Shown here piece after piece: positions 22,647 to 33,334 of a DNA stretch of 64,000 bases. A model generated the notes under the pieces. That model made no database searches. It was not told the DNA's origin and worked only from the letters and a program-made list of their open reading frames with translations. Source of the DNA: Panicum virgatum (taxonomy: Eukaryota > Streptophyta > Magnoliopsida > Poales > Poaceae); assembly GCF_016808335.1 (NCBI RefSeq), contig NC_053143.1, positions 51,429,441 to 51,493,440 of the forward strand. The letters are read 5' to 3'. Position numbers and translations under genes: made by a program. Each line of letters begins with the position of its first letter. Within the stretch, counting starts at the first letter, position 1.

Positions 22647-25600
22647 TGTAACAATCCAAAAATTTGGATTCAAATTAAGAAATTTCCTTACACGTGGACC
22701 CCACCTGTCATACACCCACCTCCCATCTTCCTGTGCTGCACGTCGCAGTAATGGCGCCGACGCCTCCCGAAGCCTCCCGTCGCTGTGTCGTTGCCGTCGT
22801 GGAGGCCGATCCCGGTTTTCCGGCCGTCGAGCGACTCCAAGTCGACCGCGCTCATCTCCTGAGCTCGCCACCTGCCCCGCTCCCTCCTGCGTCTCGCTCT
22901 CCTCACCTTCTCCTTCCTCAGTTTCGCCATGGGTGACGCATGAAGCTCCTCGCGCTCGCCAGACCGAATCGCGAGTTTCCCTCCATGAATCCCAAATCCA
23001 CTTGAACCGAAGCTCGTCTATCTTCCTAGCCTCCTCCTCGACCTCTCCTTCGCGAGCCCCCTCGACCAGAGCACCGGGAATCCTTGGTTTCGCGGCCGTC
23101 GGTCACCAGTGAGCCCGAGATCCACCTCAACGCCGACCACCCACCTCCGGCCGTGGTTTTCTTCGTCCAGTAGCTCAAATCGAACCTAGGTGAGGTGCTC
23201 TTGCTCGTGCGCCTCTTTTTCCTTCGTTTCTTGCTTCACCGACGCCGGAACGCGGCCATGCCGCCGCCGGCCGACCCGCCTACCGCCGCCGCACGGCGCG
23301 GGCTGCGCTCAGGCCGCCCCACGCCCAGCATGCGCGCGCACCGAGGCCGCCCAACCCCGCTAACGCTCTCACCGCGCCGCTCCGCCGCCGCCTGGCCTCG
23401 CCGCCGCCGGCCCGAGCCGCGCCGCCGTCTCCTCTGCCTCGCGCCGCCGCTAGGGCACTGGAGCCGCTGGCCACCCCGCCGCCCTGGGTCGCGCGCGCGG
23501 GCCCCACCCCGCGTTGCTGCTGCGCCGCCGCGCGGGCCGCCGCCGGTCGCCGCCGCCGCAGGCCGCTTGGCCCTGCGCCTGGGCGCCGCCACGCGCTGCG
23601 GTTCGCGTGGCTGAGTGGGGAAGAAACCCCTCCCACTGACCAGTGGGACCCGCTGGTCAGTGGGGTAAGGGGGGGATTTTATTTATCTTGTGTTTATTTC
23701 GACTGTAAATTGTAAATTCCATATAAATTCAAGGAAAAATGCGAAAAATATGAAATAAATTTTGTTGGATTTGTTAGAGTAAGATCTATAGAGGAAAAAT
23801 ATCCACAGTGGCAAAATGACCTTTTTACCCCTGCAATAATTTAGATTGTGTTTAGTCTTGCTTAATTAATTTCTATAGATCTGTTAATCTAAAAATTATG
23901 AAAATTTTGCAGTAGCTTACTTTAAGCATGGGTGATCCACCATAAAATTTTCATACTCATAGGACCTAATTTAGTATATGAATATAATATGCAACCAAAC
24001 TTAAATATGTGTATAGGTATAATAGTATTTATTTCACATGCAAATTTTTATACAAATTATAAGAGGCAAATAATATTGTCTTTGCTAGTCATATTTTATT
24101 TTATAGTGAATCATGTTCTAATTGATAATTTGGCCTTTAATTATTTCTAGCACTAGGGTTAAAGTTAGTTATCACCATACTTGCATCCTTTTGAGTAAAA
24201 TTGTTAAATTGTTTAATGCTTATCATCTAATGGCAGAGTCATGTTGGCATTTACTCGTTGTATCATATGCATGACAGTTACTCATTGTTTCATATGCATA
24301 CATATAGAATCCGCGACCGAGGAAGTCGTATACGAGGTGATCGCGGAGCCGCAGGAGCAGACGGAGCCAGTTCCGCAGGAGTTTCGTGACGACCCGGCCC
24401 AAGGCCCAGTGGACACTAACTCTGAGCAGCAGCCCGCAGGCAAGCCCCGGTGCACATCCTTTTAATTCAAACTATGACACCTATATTATGTTTCTATTAC
24501 TTGTGCATTAGGTTCAGGAATTATTTGAAACCCTAGTTGCATGATCCCTAGGTCTCCTCGAGTTATACTAATATGTAGAGGACGATAGAAATGCTATGCT
24601 TAATACAACTCGGTAGAAGACGAGTGATTTCGGGTCACTCGCGAGGTATAGGATATCTCGTTATTTTGAGTATATGGAATATTGGAATAGGTTGGATAAG
24701 GAAAAGAAAATGGAGACCGGGCGGGAAAAGGCTAGCCCGCCTGTGTCGGTTAAGGACCGTTCGTTGCCTGGCCCTGTGATCGAGTTTGAATTGTACTAAC
24801 TGCATGCCGGGAGTAGGAGGTAGTCGAAACCGGTAAGCCGAGTACTGCCTTGCTTCGAAAGTACAGGAACCCGCACCCAACTCCTGGGGCGAGTCGAGTA
24901 GTCGCGGAGAATTGGGATGCAGATGTTTACTTTTGGTGGTCTCACGTTGAGCTCGGCTGACCATATGTCGTTGGGCTGGTTCCTGTAGTTCGAGGCGGGG
25001 AGGGGAATGGTTGGCATGTATAGTCCGACGGGGCAAATACGTGCCGTGTTGGTTAGGTCCACCTTGCAAGGTTAAATCGGATCGATCCGCCGTACGTCGC
25101 ATCTCGGATATGAGCACCTTGATCACGGCACCACATCGTAGTGATGCTATATGGATTTTAAGTGATGATTAGTAGAGTCTACCAGAAATTATTACTCCAT
25201 GTTGTTATGATTGCTTAGCAGGTGCAAATAATAGTTAATGATTTATGAATATATAATTTGGAGCTAAAAGAGGGAAAATAAGGACTCATTTCTAGAACTT
25301 TTTCTGCAAAAGTAACCAACAGCCAAAAGCCTTGCATGTCTAGTTACGTGGGCTAAGTTATATCCACTGGTCGGGTAAGCCTTGCGGAGTATTAGTATAC
25401 TCAGGGTTGTGGCTCAAACTATTTCAGGTCCGGATGAGATCAACTTCTGTCCTTGTTGTGCTAAGTTTATCCAGTTTGGAGCGGATGGTTGGGAGGTGGC
25501 CGGACCAGATGTTTAGCCTTGCTAGTTACCAAATCACACACCCGTGGGCTGAGTGTGTGATTCGATACTGCGTATCATGTATTATAGACGTCAAGTTTAC

Positions 25601-25889
25601 TATATCGGACTTTGTTTTAAAGTAATGTTGCTCCTGTATTTTAATTATGTAATTAAACCAGGTTGTAGAACTTAATGTACGCTACTCGGTATTGTAATCG
25701 TATTTTTATGTACTCGTCATGTTTGTACTGCCTGCGCTCACCTTCGCGTGGGACTACTGGTGTTTGTTTCGATCGGAATGTCGGTTTCGAAAGGACTGTC
25801 AAATTAAACCGTTAAGCCAAATGTGCCTGATGTGTTCAAATGATGGCCATTTAGCTTAATTTGAGTTTTAATTTGGCGGTTCTGTCACA
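22647..25889 (+). repeat. 5' LTR of the Tekay element
   Basis: 3243 bp, nearly identical to 33335-36577. It contains a GC-rich first kilobase with chance ORFs. A conserved LTR segment near 24310-24465 holds open sequence (EEVVYEVIAEPQEQTEP) followed by GCAAGCCCCGGTGCA. The likely R region holds short hairpins at 24608-24660. Confidence 0.93.
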
Positions 25890-25891
25890 GC

Positions 25892-25904
25892 TGGTATCAG
25901 AGCC
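25892..25904 (+). other. Primer-binding site of the Tekay element
   Basis: TGGTATCAGAGCC two bases after the 5' LTR, complementary to the 3' end of initiator methionyl tRNA. Confidence 0.85.
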
Positions 25905-26159
25905 GAAATACACCAGGGGTAGTATGGATGTGACTATTTTCTAGATTTTCAAGATTAAAAATGAATTTCTAGGGTATAAAGAAAAATCGTTTCAGTCGCG
26001 CTTTACGATTAAATCCGTATTAAGCCCTACATAGTATTTGGTTATTTATAAATTGGTGGCAATATTTATATTCACTGACTTCCAGCACATTTCTTTCGGT
26101 TAAACCTTAATTTCTTGCACAACCCTTACTTAATATTGTAACGACGCACCTACGCTGAG

Positions 26160-26995
26160 GTAAGCAAGGTGAGCAATTCTTGGTAATCTTTAGAATAGCC
26201 CACGTGTTTCATACGTGCGCGGGTCCCGTATGATGAGCATACGAGGAGGTGATAAGGCTCCATTCAAATGAGCCTGTCGCTATCTGCCGCCTGATATGGA
26301 GCGCGGACTTCCCACCGTGTGATTGTGAGCACGGCCATCTCGTAAGGCAATGTTACGAGATGTAAATCTGTCATGCGATTGGTTATGACCGTGTACCTTG
26401 GGACACGTGTACCCTTGGGTGTCCCGTAAGGCGATTTGTACGGGAAGTGAATACGTTGCCTCGGTAACGTATGCAGCGCTGTCCATGCAGCGTTAAACGC
26501 ATGGGCGCCATCTCTATAGTAGATGGTGATGTATGTGTGAATATGTGGGCAACTGCATATGCGTTACCTATGTGGCGTAGGACACATGGGGGCCGTTCGT
26601 GTGTGCTGGCACGAAGGGTCCAGTCGTGGATATATGCATATATCTGTATATCATGTGATTTCTGCAGGTACACTAACAAACGAACGCGTAAGTTAAGGCG
26701 TGTAGAAATCGATTATATAATTGAGAGCGTATGTGCCACCAAAAGACCACGTATATCGCCCTATTATTGTCGGCAAATTTTGTTGGAAGGGTGACGTAGG
26801 ACGATCATGCATAATACCATTCATTGCATGGTAAGAGTGGGTTAGCGAGTGAATTGTGTTGTGAATTTTTGTTGGAAGTTTGAAATTAAAAGAGTATTGT
26901 TTTTCTAGAGTGCTGTAAGTGTTTACCATTTTATTAGTTGTGAGTTCGTATTTTCTTTTGGGAATGTTCCTTACCGCTGTCGGCGTTTTTCGCAG
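26160..26995 (+). other. Putative intron in the Tekay leader
   Basis: A strong donor CTGAG|GTAAGC at 26159/26160 and an acceptor with pyrimidine tract GCGTTTTTCGCAG|ATGG at 26995/26996 frame the structured leader. Splicing would place the start codon of the extra ORF first on the spliced RNA. A second acceptor TTAATTGCAG|AATG lies directly before the gag start (28746/28747). Splicing is inferred from consensus sequences only. Confidence 0.45.
26176..26644 (+). other. Array of consecutive short hairpins in the Tekay leader
   Basis: Perfect stems in order: ATTCT/AGAAT (26176-26196), CACGT/ACGTG (26201-26217), CGTATG/CATACG (26227-26243), AGGCTC/GAGCCT (26255-26275), CCGTG/CACGG (26315-26334), CATCTCGTAA/TTACGAGATG (26336-26362), GTCAT/ATGAC (26370-26389), GGGACAC/GTGTCCC (26400-26425), TCCCGTA/TACGGGA (26422-26445), ATACGTT/AACGTAT (26451-26472), CCATGC/GCATGG (26483-26504), CCATCT/AGATGG (26508-26526), ATATG/CATAT (26541-26560), ATGTG/CACAT (26570-26587), TTCGTG/CACGAA (26596-26615) and the 16-bp palindrome GATATATG/CATATATC (26629-26644). 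Two of them share CGTAAGGCRAT in arm and loop but have compensating stem changes (CTCG/CGAG against CCCG/CGGG). Confidence 0.75.
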
Positions 26996-28081
26996 ATGGC
27001 GGCCTTGTCGGACTTCCACTTTGACGAGGACGGGTGGGTGCGTTCCACTTGTCTTCACCGTGAGGGCCTTCCCGTGTTGCTGTGGGAGGTGCTCCAGGAG
27101 TTTGGCCACACTGAGCCTCCCCAGTACTACGGTCGCGTGTCCTCCGAGGGGGGCATCTCTGGTTGGGAGGCTCGCCTGCGAGTTCCAGCACGCCTCGGTC
27201 TCTTTCAGTCAGACCCTTGGGAGGTGCACACTGAGGGTGCTGAGATTTTGAGCGTCTGGGATCGTGCAGCTGCGATGGCTATTACCCAGTTTTGTGAGCA
27301 GGAGCCCATTTTTGCGAGTTACTCTGCTTCGACGGTGGGTTTTCCTGTCAGAGTGACTTCTGAGTACTCGAGGCAGCGGTTCTCTCTTCTGTTGGACTCT
27401 ACTCTTCCAGGCCACGTCCCAGCTTTGGCCAGGATCGCCCGCTACGCCGCCGGTATGTTGGGTGTGTGCGACCAGTTTAGGAGTGAGAACACACTCTACC
27501 GGCAGGGACTTCGGACAGCTCACGCCACAGCACAGGAGCAGACTCAGCAGATCTTAGGACAGAGCCAGCAGCTCGCAGAGCAGAGTCAGCAGGTAGTGGG
27601 GTTGGCCCAGCAGTTCTGGGAGCAGGAGCAGAGGATAGTTGAGCAGGCTCAGCAGATTTTGGAGCAGTCACAGCAGCTAGAGGAGCAGTCACAGCAGCTA
27701 GCGGAGCAGACAGAGCAGCTAGCGGAGCAGGCTCAGCAGATTGAGGAGTTGACTGAGCAGGTGGACGACCAGGAGGCTCTAGCTGACCACTTGCAGGACG
27801 CGCTTCAGGTTGCACTAGGGAACGTGCACCAGTTGCAGCTTCAGCAGCAGCAGGCCGCAGCCCCACCTGAGCCACCACCTCAGGTGTCAGGTGTTGAGTC
27901 AGGAGTTGGGCCTCAGGAGATGTCCGATGCAGCGAGTTCCGTCGGTCAGAACGACGTTCCACCTCAGGCAGGGTCCACAGCCATCTTAGTGAACGAGCAG
28001 AACGTGGGACGCCTGCAGGAGGAGCTACGCGCGCGTGGGATCGAGGTTGAGCGTGTCTTCGAGTACCAGCCGCCGCGTTGA
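26996..28081 (+). CDS. Extra ORF between leader and gag of the Tekay element, coiled-coil protein
   Basis: 361 codons, same strand as gag-pol, starting immediately after a splice-acceptor consensus. Residues 1 to about 170 look globular, with aromatic-rich segments such as LLWEVLQEFGH and a stretch with LPGHVPALARIARYAAGML. Residues about 178-285 form a Gln/Glu-rich heptad array, about 12 repeats of the type QQILEQSQQLAEQ, predicted to be a long coiled coil. A Pro-rich linker and a short C-terminal segment (VGRLQEELRARGIEVERVF) follow. I do not recognise it as gag, protease or envelope, and there is no signal peptide or membrane segment. Additional ORFs are known in other plant Ty3/Gypsy lineages (Tat/Ogre, Grande); one upstream of gag in a Tekay element is less familiar to me. 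It is intact in a young element, so it may be functional. Confidence 0.65.
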   Translation: MAALSDFHFDEDGWVRSTCLHREGLPVLLWEVLQEFGHTEPPQYYGRVSSEGGISGWEARLRVPARLGLFQSDPWEVHTEGAEILSVWDRAAAMAITQFCEQEPIFASYSASTVGFPVRVTSEYSRQRFSLLLDSTLPGHVPALARIARYAAGMLGVCDQFRSENTLYRQGLRTAHATAQEQTQQILGQSQQLAEQSQQVVGLAQQFWEQEQRIVEQAQQILEQSQQLEEQSQQLAEQTEQLAEQAQQIEELTEQVDDQEALADHLQDALQVALGNVHQLQLQQQQAAAPPEPPPQVSGVESGVGPQEMSDAASSVGQNDVPPQAGSTAILVNEQNVGRLQEELRARGIEVERVFEYQPPR

Positions 28082-28747
28082 GTAGTTGGACTTTGGATGT
28101 AGTTAGGGTTAACATAGTGTTGTAGTTTGGTAAATGTATGAGAGACAACTAGATTTGGTAGTATGACTAGAATAACTCTGATGTAAGATAAGGACTGTGG
28201 TTTGTATATGTTTGGACTGAGTTTGTAGGTGTGTAATCCCCTTTGTAAAATATCATCTTAGTGTTCGACTTATGGTAATTCCGAGGTTTAGTACGTAAAA
28301 ATTCGTGAAGTATGATCTATGCGGTAAAAGTTTTTGTAGCATCGAAGTTTAGTACGTAACAATTCGTGAAGACAGTCCATGCGGCAAACGCGCGTTATAC
28401 AAAAGTTGTAGAGTATTTCGATAACCACTCACTAGCAAAAGTTATGAATTTTTGGACGTATAGTTTGGGAGGTACTGACAAATCTATACCGCGAAGATTG
28501 GTGATATTGAGATTTAGTTGGGGCCTATTTTGTATTCACTAGTTGATGCAAAAATGGTTTTACCTCCCTCATACATGATCCAGTCATTCTTGTTGCAATT
28601 ATGGGGCATAAAAGTGGTGATACAATTATTGAGTTATTTAATCAGTGTTCTAAATTCAGCATTTTTCATGAATTGAATATTAGTTGCTATCATGATTATT
28701 TAATTTAATCAGATATTGGGACTAATCAATTCATGATTAATTGCAGA

Positions 28748-31700
28748 ATGCCGAACACCGATAATGACTCCTCTGCGCCCAATAGCGCTAATGCGCTGCC
28801 ACCGCCTCCCAATTTGGTTGAGGCAATCGCGGCCATGTTGACTGGGCGCGATGAACAGACGGAACTACTCCGTCAGCTCGTTCATCAGGGTGCTGCACCG
28901 CGGCATGGAAATCATAATCATCACCAGCCGCCTGTCCCTGGGTATCAGGAGTTCTTGGGTACTCAGCCACCGCTTTTCCATAAGGCGGATGAGCCACTGG
29001 AAGCTGACAGTTGGCTCCGGACCATTGAGTCCAAGTTCACTCTATACCAGTATAATGACAATGACAAGGCATCATTTGCAGCTCAACAACTCAGAGGTCC
29101 TGCACGTACGTGGTGGGATAATCACGTAGCTATGTTCCCTGCTGGCACTCGGTTTTCTTGGGATGAGTTCAAGGAAGCTTTCAGGGCACATCATATCCCT
29201 GCAGGGGTGATACGCAGGAAGCTCAATGAGTTCTTAGCGCTGAAACAAGGCAATAATAATGTGACACAATATGCTCAAGCTTTTAACACCTTGTCTCAAT
29301 ATGCTGGGTATCATGTGGAAACAGATGAAAAGAAACAAGCGTGCTTCAGGCAGGGGCTTAGCAGCAAGCTCCAGGAACGCTTGATTATGTTCAAATTCAA
29401 CACCTTTAGTGAGCTGGTCAATGGGGCTATCACTCAAGAGGACGCCCGTATAGCTCACCAGGCAGAGAAAAAGAGGAAGGCACCAATGGGTGGGTCTTCC
29501 AGTCAGGCTAATCAGAGGTTTCGTCTGATTCAGGCCGGACCCCCTCGTGCACCTTATCAGCATCGGCCGGTGTACCGACCAGTACAGTATCAGGCCACAT
29601 ATCGGCCTCCACAACAGCAGTCGGGTTATCGGCCAACACAGTATCAGTCGGGATATAGACCACCTCAGTACCCACAGCCTCTGGGGGTAACCAGATCTCC
29701 GGTGCCTCAGCAGAATGTGCAGAAGACGGGGTTGCAGCCACAGGGTGTACGCCCTAATCTTCCTCCCTGTTTCAACTGTGGTCAAGTTGGTCATTTTGCA
29801 CGTGAATGCCCTATGCCACCTAAACAAGTTCAGGGTTCTAATCAGCACAATCAGAAGCCGAAAGTGGCTCATTTCAAGCCTGGACGCGTGCATTATACCA
29901 CACTAGAAGATGTACCTGAGGGAGTTCAAGTAATGGCGGGTATGTTTTCAGTTCATAATCAACCTGTTACCGTATTATTTGATTCGGGTGCATCTCACAC
30001 GTTTATTAGCAAGGAGTGTGTCATTAGACTGGGACTGAAAATAGAGAGCATGTCCAAGCCGTACCATATTCACTCACCTGGGGGAAAATTAATCACCAAT
30101 CAATTTGTTAAGCAAGTGCCCCTACAATTGCAAGGGAAAGTTTTTCCTACGGCCCTTATAATTCTACCAACTCAGAGTGTAGATATTATATTGGGCATGA
30201 ACTGGATGGATGGTCGAGGAGTTCTTCTAGACACTACCTCACGATCTGTGCATATTAACTCTTCCATTCATGGTTTTATGACTTTGAATCTGGTGGACCA
30301 TATACCTTCGGCATCCACAGTGAATCAGGTTGAGGCCAAAAGTCTGGCTAAAATACCAGTGGTGTGTGAATATCCGGATGTTTTTCCGGATGACTTACCA
30401 GGCATGCCACCTGACCGTAAGATAGAGTTTGCCATTGAATTGCAACCGGGAACGGCACCAATTTCCAGAAGACCTTATCGTATGCCACCCAATGAGTTAG
30501 CAGAACTAAAGAAGCAATTGCAGGAGTTGCTTGATAAGGGTTATATCCGTCCTAGCACTTCACCTTGGGGCTGTCCAGCGCTCTTTGTTAAAAAGAAAGA
30601 TCAAAGCCTCAGGTTGTGCGTGGACTATCGGCCTTTGAATGCTGTCACTATCAAAAACAAATATCCACTTCCCCGAATTGATATTCTGTTTGATCAGTTA
30701 GTCGGGGCCAAGGTATTCTCCAAAATTGATCTTCGATCGGGCTATCATCAAATAAAAATTAGGCTCGAAGATATTCCAAAGACGGCTTTCTCTACACGAT
30801 ATGGGCTTTATGAATATCTCGTTATGTCATTTGGGTTAACAAATGCCCCGGCTCATTTCATGTATCTCATGAACTCGGTGTTTATGCCCGAGTTAGATAA
30901 GTTTGTCGTGGTTTTCATTGACGACATTCTTATATATTCCAAGAATGAAGAAGAACATGCGGAGCATCTTCGCATTGTTCTCCAGCGTCTTCGGGAACAC
31001 AAGTTGTATGCCAAATTCACCAAGTGTGAGTTTTGGCTAAAGGAGGTTCCATTCCTAGGTCATGTCATATCAGAAGATGGAATTTCTGTTGACCCCAGTA
31101 AAATCCAAGATGTTTTGAATTGGGAAGCACCTACATCTGTTCCGGAAATTCGGAGTTTTCTTGGGCTAGCAGGATATTACCGGCGGTTTGTTCCGGATTT
31201 TTCAAAAATTGCTAAGCCCATGACTGAGTTGCTCAAGAAAGGGGTGAAATTTAATTGGAACGATAAATGTGATCAGGCTTTTCTGACCCTGAGGAAACTT
31301 TTGACATCTGCCCCTATCTTAGCCCAACCTGATATTACTCGACCCTTTGATGTATATTGTGATGCATCAGGTACGGGTTTAGGTTGTGTCCTCATGCAAG
31401 ACCGTCGAGTAATTGCTTATGCTTCCAGAGCACTCCGGCGTCATGAGGAAAATTATGCCACTCATGATTTAGAACTAGCAGCAGTGGTTCATGCTTTGAA
31501 GATCTGGCGTCATTATCTTCTGGGCAATCCTGTTCATATATATACGGACCATAAAAGTCTCAAGTATATTTTCACCCAGAATGAACTAAACCTACGCCAA
31601 AGGCGATGGTTGGAATTGATTAAGGATTATGATTTGGAGATTCACTATCACCCGGGTAAGGCCAATGTAGTTGCAGATGCTTTAAGCCGCAAGGCTCAGT

Positions 31701-33262
31701 GCAACTGCCTGTCTATTGTGCCTTTCAACGAAACCCTTTGTTATGAACTGGAAAAGTTAAACTTGGGGATCATCACACACGGCAGTCTTAATAATTTGAT
31801 CCTTTCACCTACTCTTCGAGATCAGATTATTTCTGCTCAAAAACATAATGTCGGGATGGAAAAGATTCGCCAAAGACTTGCTGAAAATGACCCGGGGGTG
31901 AAGTGTTTTCATTTAGATGAGGCTGAAATTCTATGGTTTAAGGATCGTTTGGTGGTACCTAAAGATTTAGAGCTCCGAAAACAAATCCTTGATGAGGCTC
32001 ATCTCTCTAGGTATTCTATCCACCCGGGCAGCAATAAAATGTATCAAGATTTGAAGCAGCGATTTTGGTGGACAAGGATGAAGCGGGAAATTGCAAAATA
32101 TGTATCTGAGTGTGACATTTGTAAAAGAGTTAAAGCGAGCCACTTGAGATCAGCTGGTCTTCTTCAACCGCTGGCTATTCCATCAGGAAAATGGGAAGAT
32201 ATTAGTATGGATTTCATTGTTGGACTTCCCAAGACTTCTAAAGGATATGATTCTATTTGGGTTATTGTAGACCGTCTCACGAAGTCAGCTCATTTCCTTC
32301 CCGTAAAAACCATCTATAGAGTACAACATTATGCTGAGCTTTATATCAGTCGTATCCTGAGTTTGCATGGAGTACCCAAGACTATCCTTTCTGACCGTGG
32401 TACCCAATTCGTTGCACGTTTTTGGGAGCATTTCCATGCAGCCCTTGGTACTCAACTCATTCGCAGTTCAGCTTATCATCCTCAGACCGATGGTCAGACA
32501 GAGAGAATAAATCAGATTCTTGAAGATATGCTTAGAGCCTGTGCACTCACCTATAGTCATAAATGGGATGAGTGTCTACCTTTAGCTGAATTCTCCTATA
32601 ACAACAGCTATCAGGAAAGCATTAAAATGGCTCCTTTTGAGGCATTATATGGACGAAGGTGTAGAACTCCATTGAATTGGTCAGAAGCCGGTGAAAGAAA
32701 TGTATTCGGCCCTGATATGGTCAGTGAGGCGGAAGAACAAGTCCGGGTTATACAGGAGAACCTGAAAATAGCACAATCCCGGCAGAAAAGCTATGCGGAC
32801 AAGAAACGTCAAGCGATTTCGTTCCAAGTGGGAGATCATGTTTATTTACGGGTATCTCCAATGAGAGGAGTCCAACGGTTCGGTGTGAAGGGAAAGCTCG
32901 CCCCTCGTTATGTTGGGCCTTTTCCTATCATCGAACAATGTGGACCAGTAGCATATCGCTTGGAACTTCCTGCCCAATTATCCGCAGTTCATAACATATT
33001 CCATGTCTCCCAGCTCAGAAAATGCCTCCGTGTTCCAAACAAAATAATGGACATAGAGAAGTTACAAGTGGAGCCTGATCTTGTCTATCCAGAGCATCCA
33101 GTGAAAATTGTTGATCACAAGACTCGGGTCACTCGAAATCAAACCAGCAATTTCTATAAGGTACAATGGAGTAATCACTCAGAGCGAGAAGCTACCTGGG
33201 AAACAGAGGAATTTGTTCAGTCCAAATGTCCTGAATTGCTCCAATTATACCAAGGTATATGA
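28748..33262 (+). CDS. Tekay gag-pol polyprotein with chromodomain
   Basis: Single intact ORF of about 1504 codons. I use ATG 28748, just after a splice-acceptor consensus, rather than the in-frame ATG at 28733. In order: gag with a retrotransposon-gag core and zinc knuckle [14 protein letters not shown] (about 341-354); protease with DSG (about 412); reverse transcriptase with FIDDILIYS (about 723; usual YVDD has F-I-D-D here); RNase H with CDASGTGLG (about 871). The integrase has an HHCC zinc finger and DDE residues in [16 protein letters not shown] and QTERINQ (about 1155-1255). A C-terminal chromodomain-like segment has [17 protein letters not shown] (about 1465-1485). The family reverse-transcribes in cytoplasmic particles; the chromodomain directs integration to chromatin. 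No lesions were seen. Confidence 0.93.
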   Translation: MPNTDNDSSAPNSANALPPPPNLVEAIAAMLTGRDEQTELLRQLVHQGAAPRHGNHNHHQPPVPGYQEFLGTQPPLFHKADEPLEADSWLRTIESKFTLYQYNDNDKASFAAQQLRGPARTWWDNHVAMFPAGTRFSWDEFKEAFRAHHIPAGVIRRKLNEFLALKQGNNNVTQYAQAFNTLSQYAGYHVETDEKKQACFRQGLSSKLQERLIMFKFNTFSELVNGAITQEDARIAHQAEKKRKAPMGGSSSQANQRFRLIQAGPPRAPYQHRPVYRPVQYQATYRPPQQQSGYRPTQYQSGYRPPQYPQPLGVTRSPVPQQNVQKTGLQPQGVRPNLPPCFNCGQVGHFARECPMPPKQVQGSNQHNQKPKVAHFKPGRVHYTTLEDVPEGVQVMAGMFSVHNQPVTVLFDSGASHTFISKECVIRLGLKIESMSKPYHIHSPGGKLITNQFVKQVPLQLQGKVFPTALIILPTQSVDIILGMNWMDGRGVLLDTTSRSVHINSSIHGFMTLNLVDHIPSASTVNQVEAKSLAKIPVVCEYPDVFPDDLPGMPPDRKIEFAIELQPGTAPISRRPYRMPPNELAELKKQLQELLDKGYIRPSTSPWGCPALFVKKKDQSLRLCVDYRPLNAVTIKNKYPLPRIDILFDQLVGAKVFSKIDLRSGYHQIKIRLEDIPKTAFSTRYGLYEYLVMSFGLTNAPAHFMYLMNSVFMPELDKFVVVFIDDILIYSKNEEEHAEHLRIVLQRLREHKLYAKFTKCEFWLKEVPFLGHVISEDGISVDPSKIQDVLNWEAPTSVPEIRSFLGLAGYYRRFVPDFSKIAKPMTELLKKGVKFNWNDKCDQAFLTLRKLLTSAPILAQPDITRPFDVYCDASGTGLGCVLMQDRRVIAYASRALRRHEENYATHDLELAAVVHALKIWRHYLLGNPVHIYTDHKSLKYIFTQNELNLRQRRWLELIKDYDLEIHYHPGKANVVADALSRKAQCNCLSIVPFNETLCYELEKLNLGIITHGSLNNLILSPTLRDQIISAQKHNVGMEKIRQRLAENDPGVKCFHLDEAEILWFKDRLVVPKDLELRKQILDEAHLSRYSIHPGSNKMYQDLKQRFWWTRMKREIAKYVSECDICKRVKASHLRSAGLLQPLAIPSGKWEDISMDFIVGLPKTSKGYDSIWVIVDRLTKSAHFLPVKTIYRVQHYAELYISRILSLHGVPKTILSDRGTQFVARFWEHFHAALGTQLIRSSAYHPQTDGQTERINQILEDMLRACALTYSHKWDECLPLAEFSYNNSYQESIKMAPFEALYGRRCRTPLNWSEAGERNVFGPDMVSEAEEQVRVIQENLKIAQSRQKSYADKKRQAISFQVGDHVYLRVSPMRGVQRFGVKGKLAPRYVGPFPIIEQCGPVAYRLELPAQLSAVHNIFHVSQLRKCLRVPNKIMDIEKLQVEPDLVYPEHPVKIVDHKTRVTRNQTSNFYKVQWSNHSEREATWETEEFVQSKCPELLQLYQGI

Positions 33263-33334
33263 TTTTCCGACTTCCTTTCGATTCGGCACTTTTCTCCTAA
33301 ATCTCGGGACGAGATTTCTTTTAGGGGGAAGGAT

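Noticed and set aside
23195..23614. Long overlapping ORFs in the GC-rich part of the Tekay LTR (also 33883-34302)
   Set aside because: Open in several frames on both strands because of GC richness, with no domain; present in both LTRs and best read as LTR sequence.
27477..28148. Antisense ORF over the extra Tekay ORF
   Set aside because: It mirrors the Gln/Glu repeats (Leu/Ala/Pro-rich antisense) and is a shadow of the sense coding frame.
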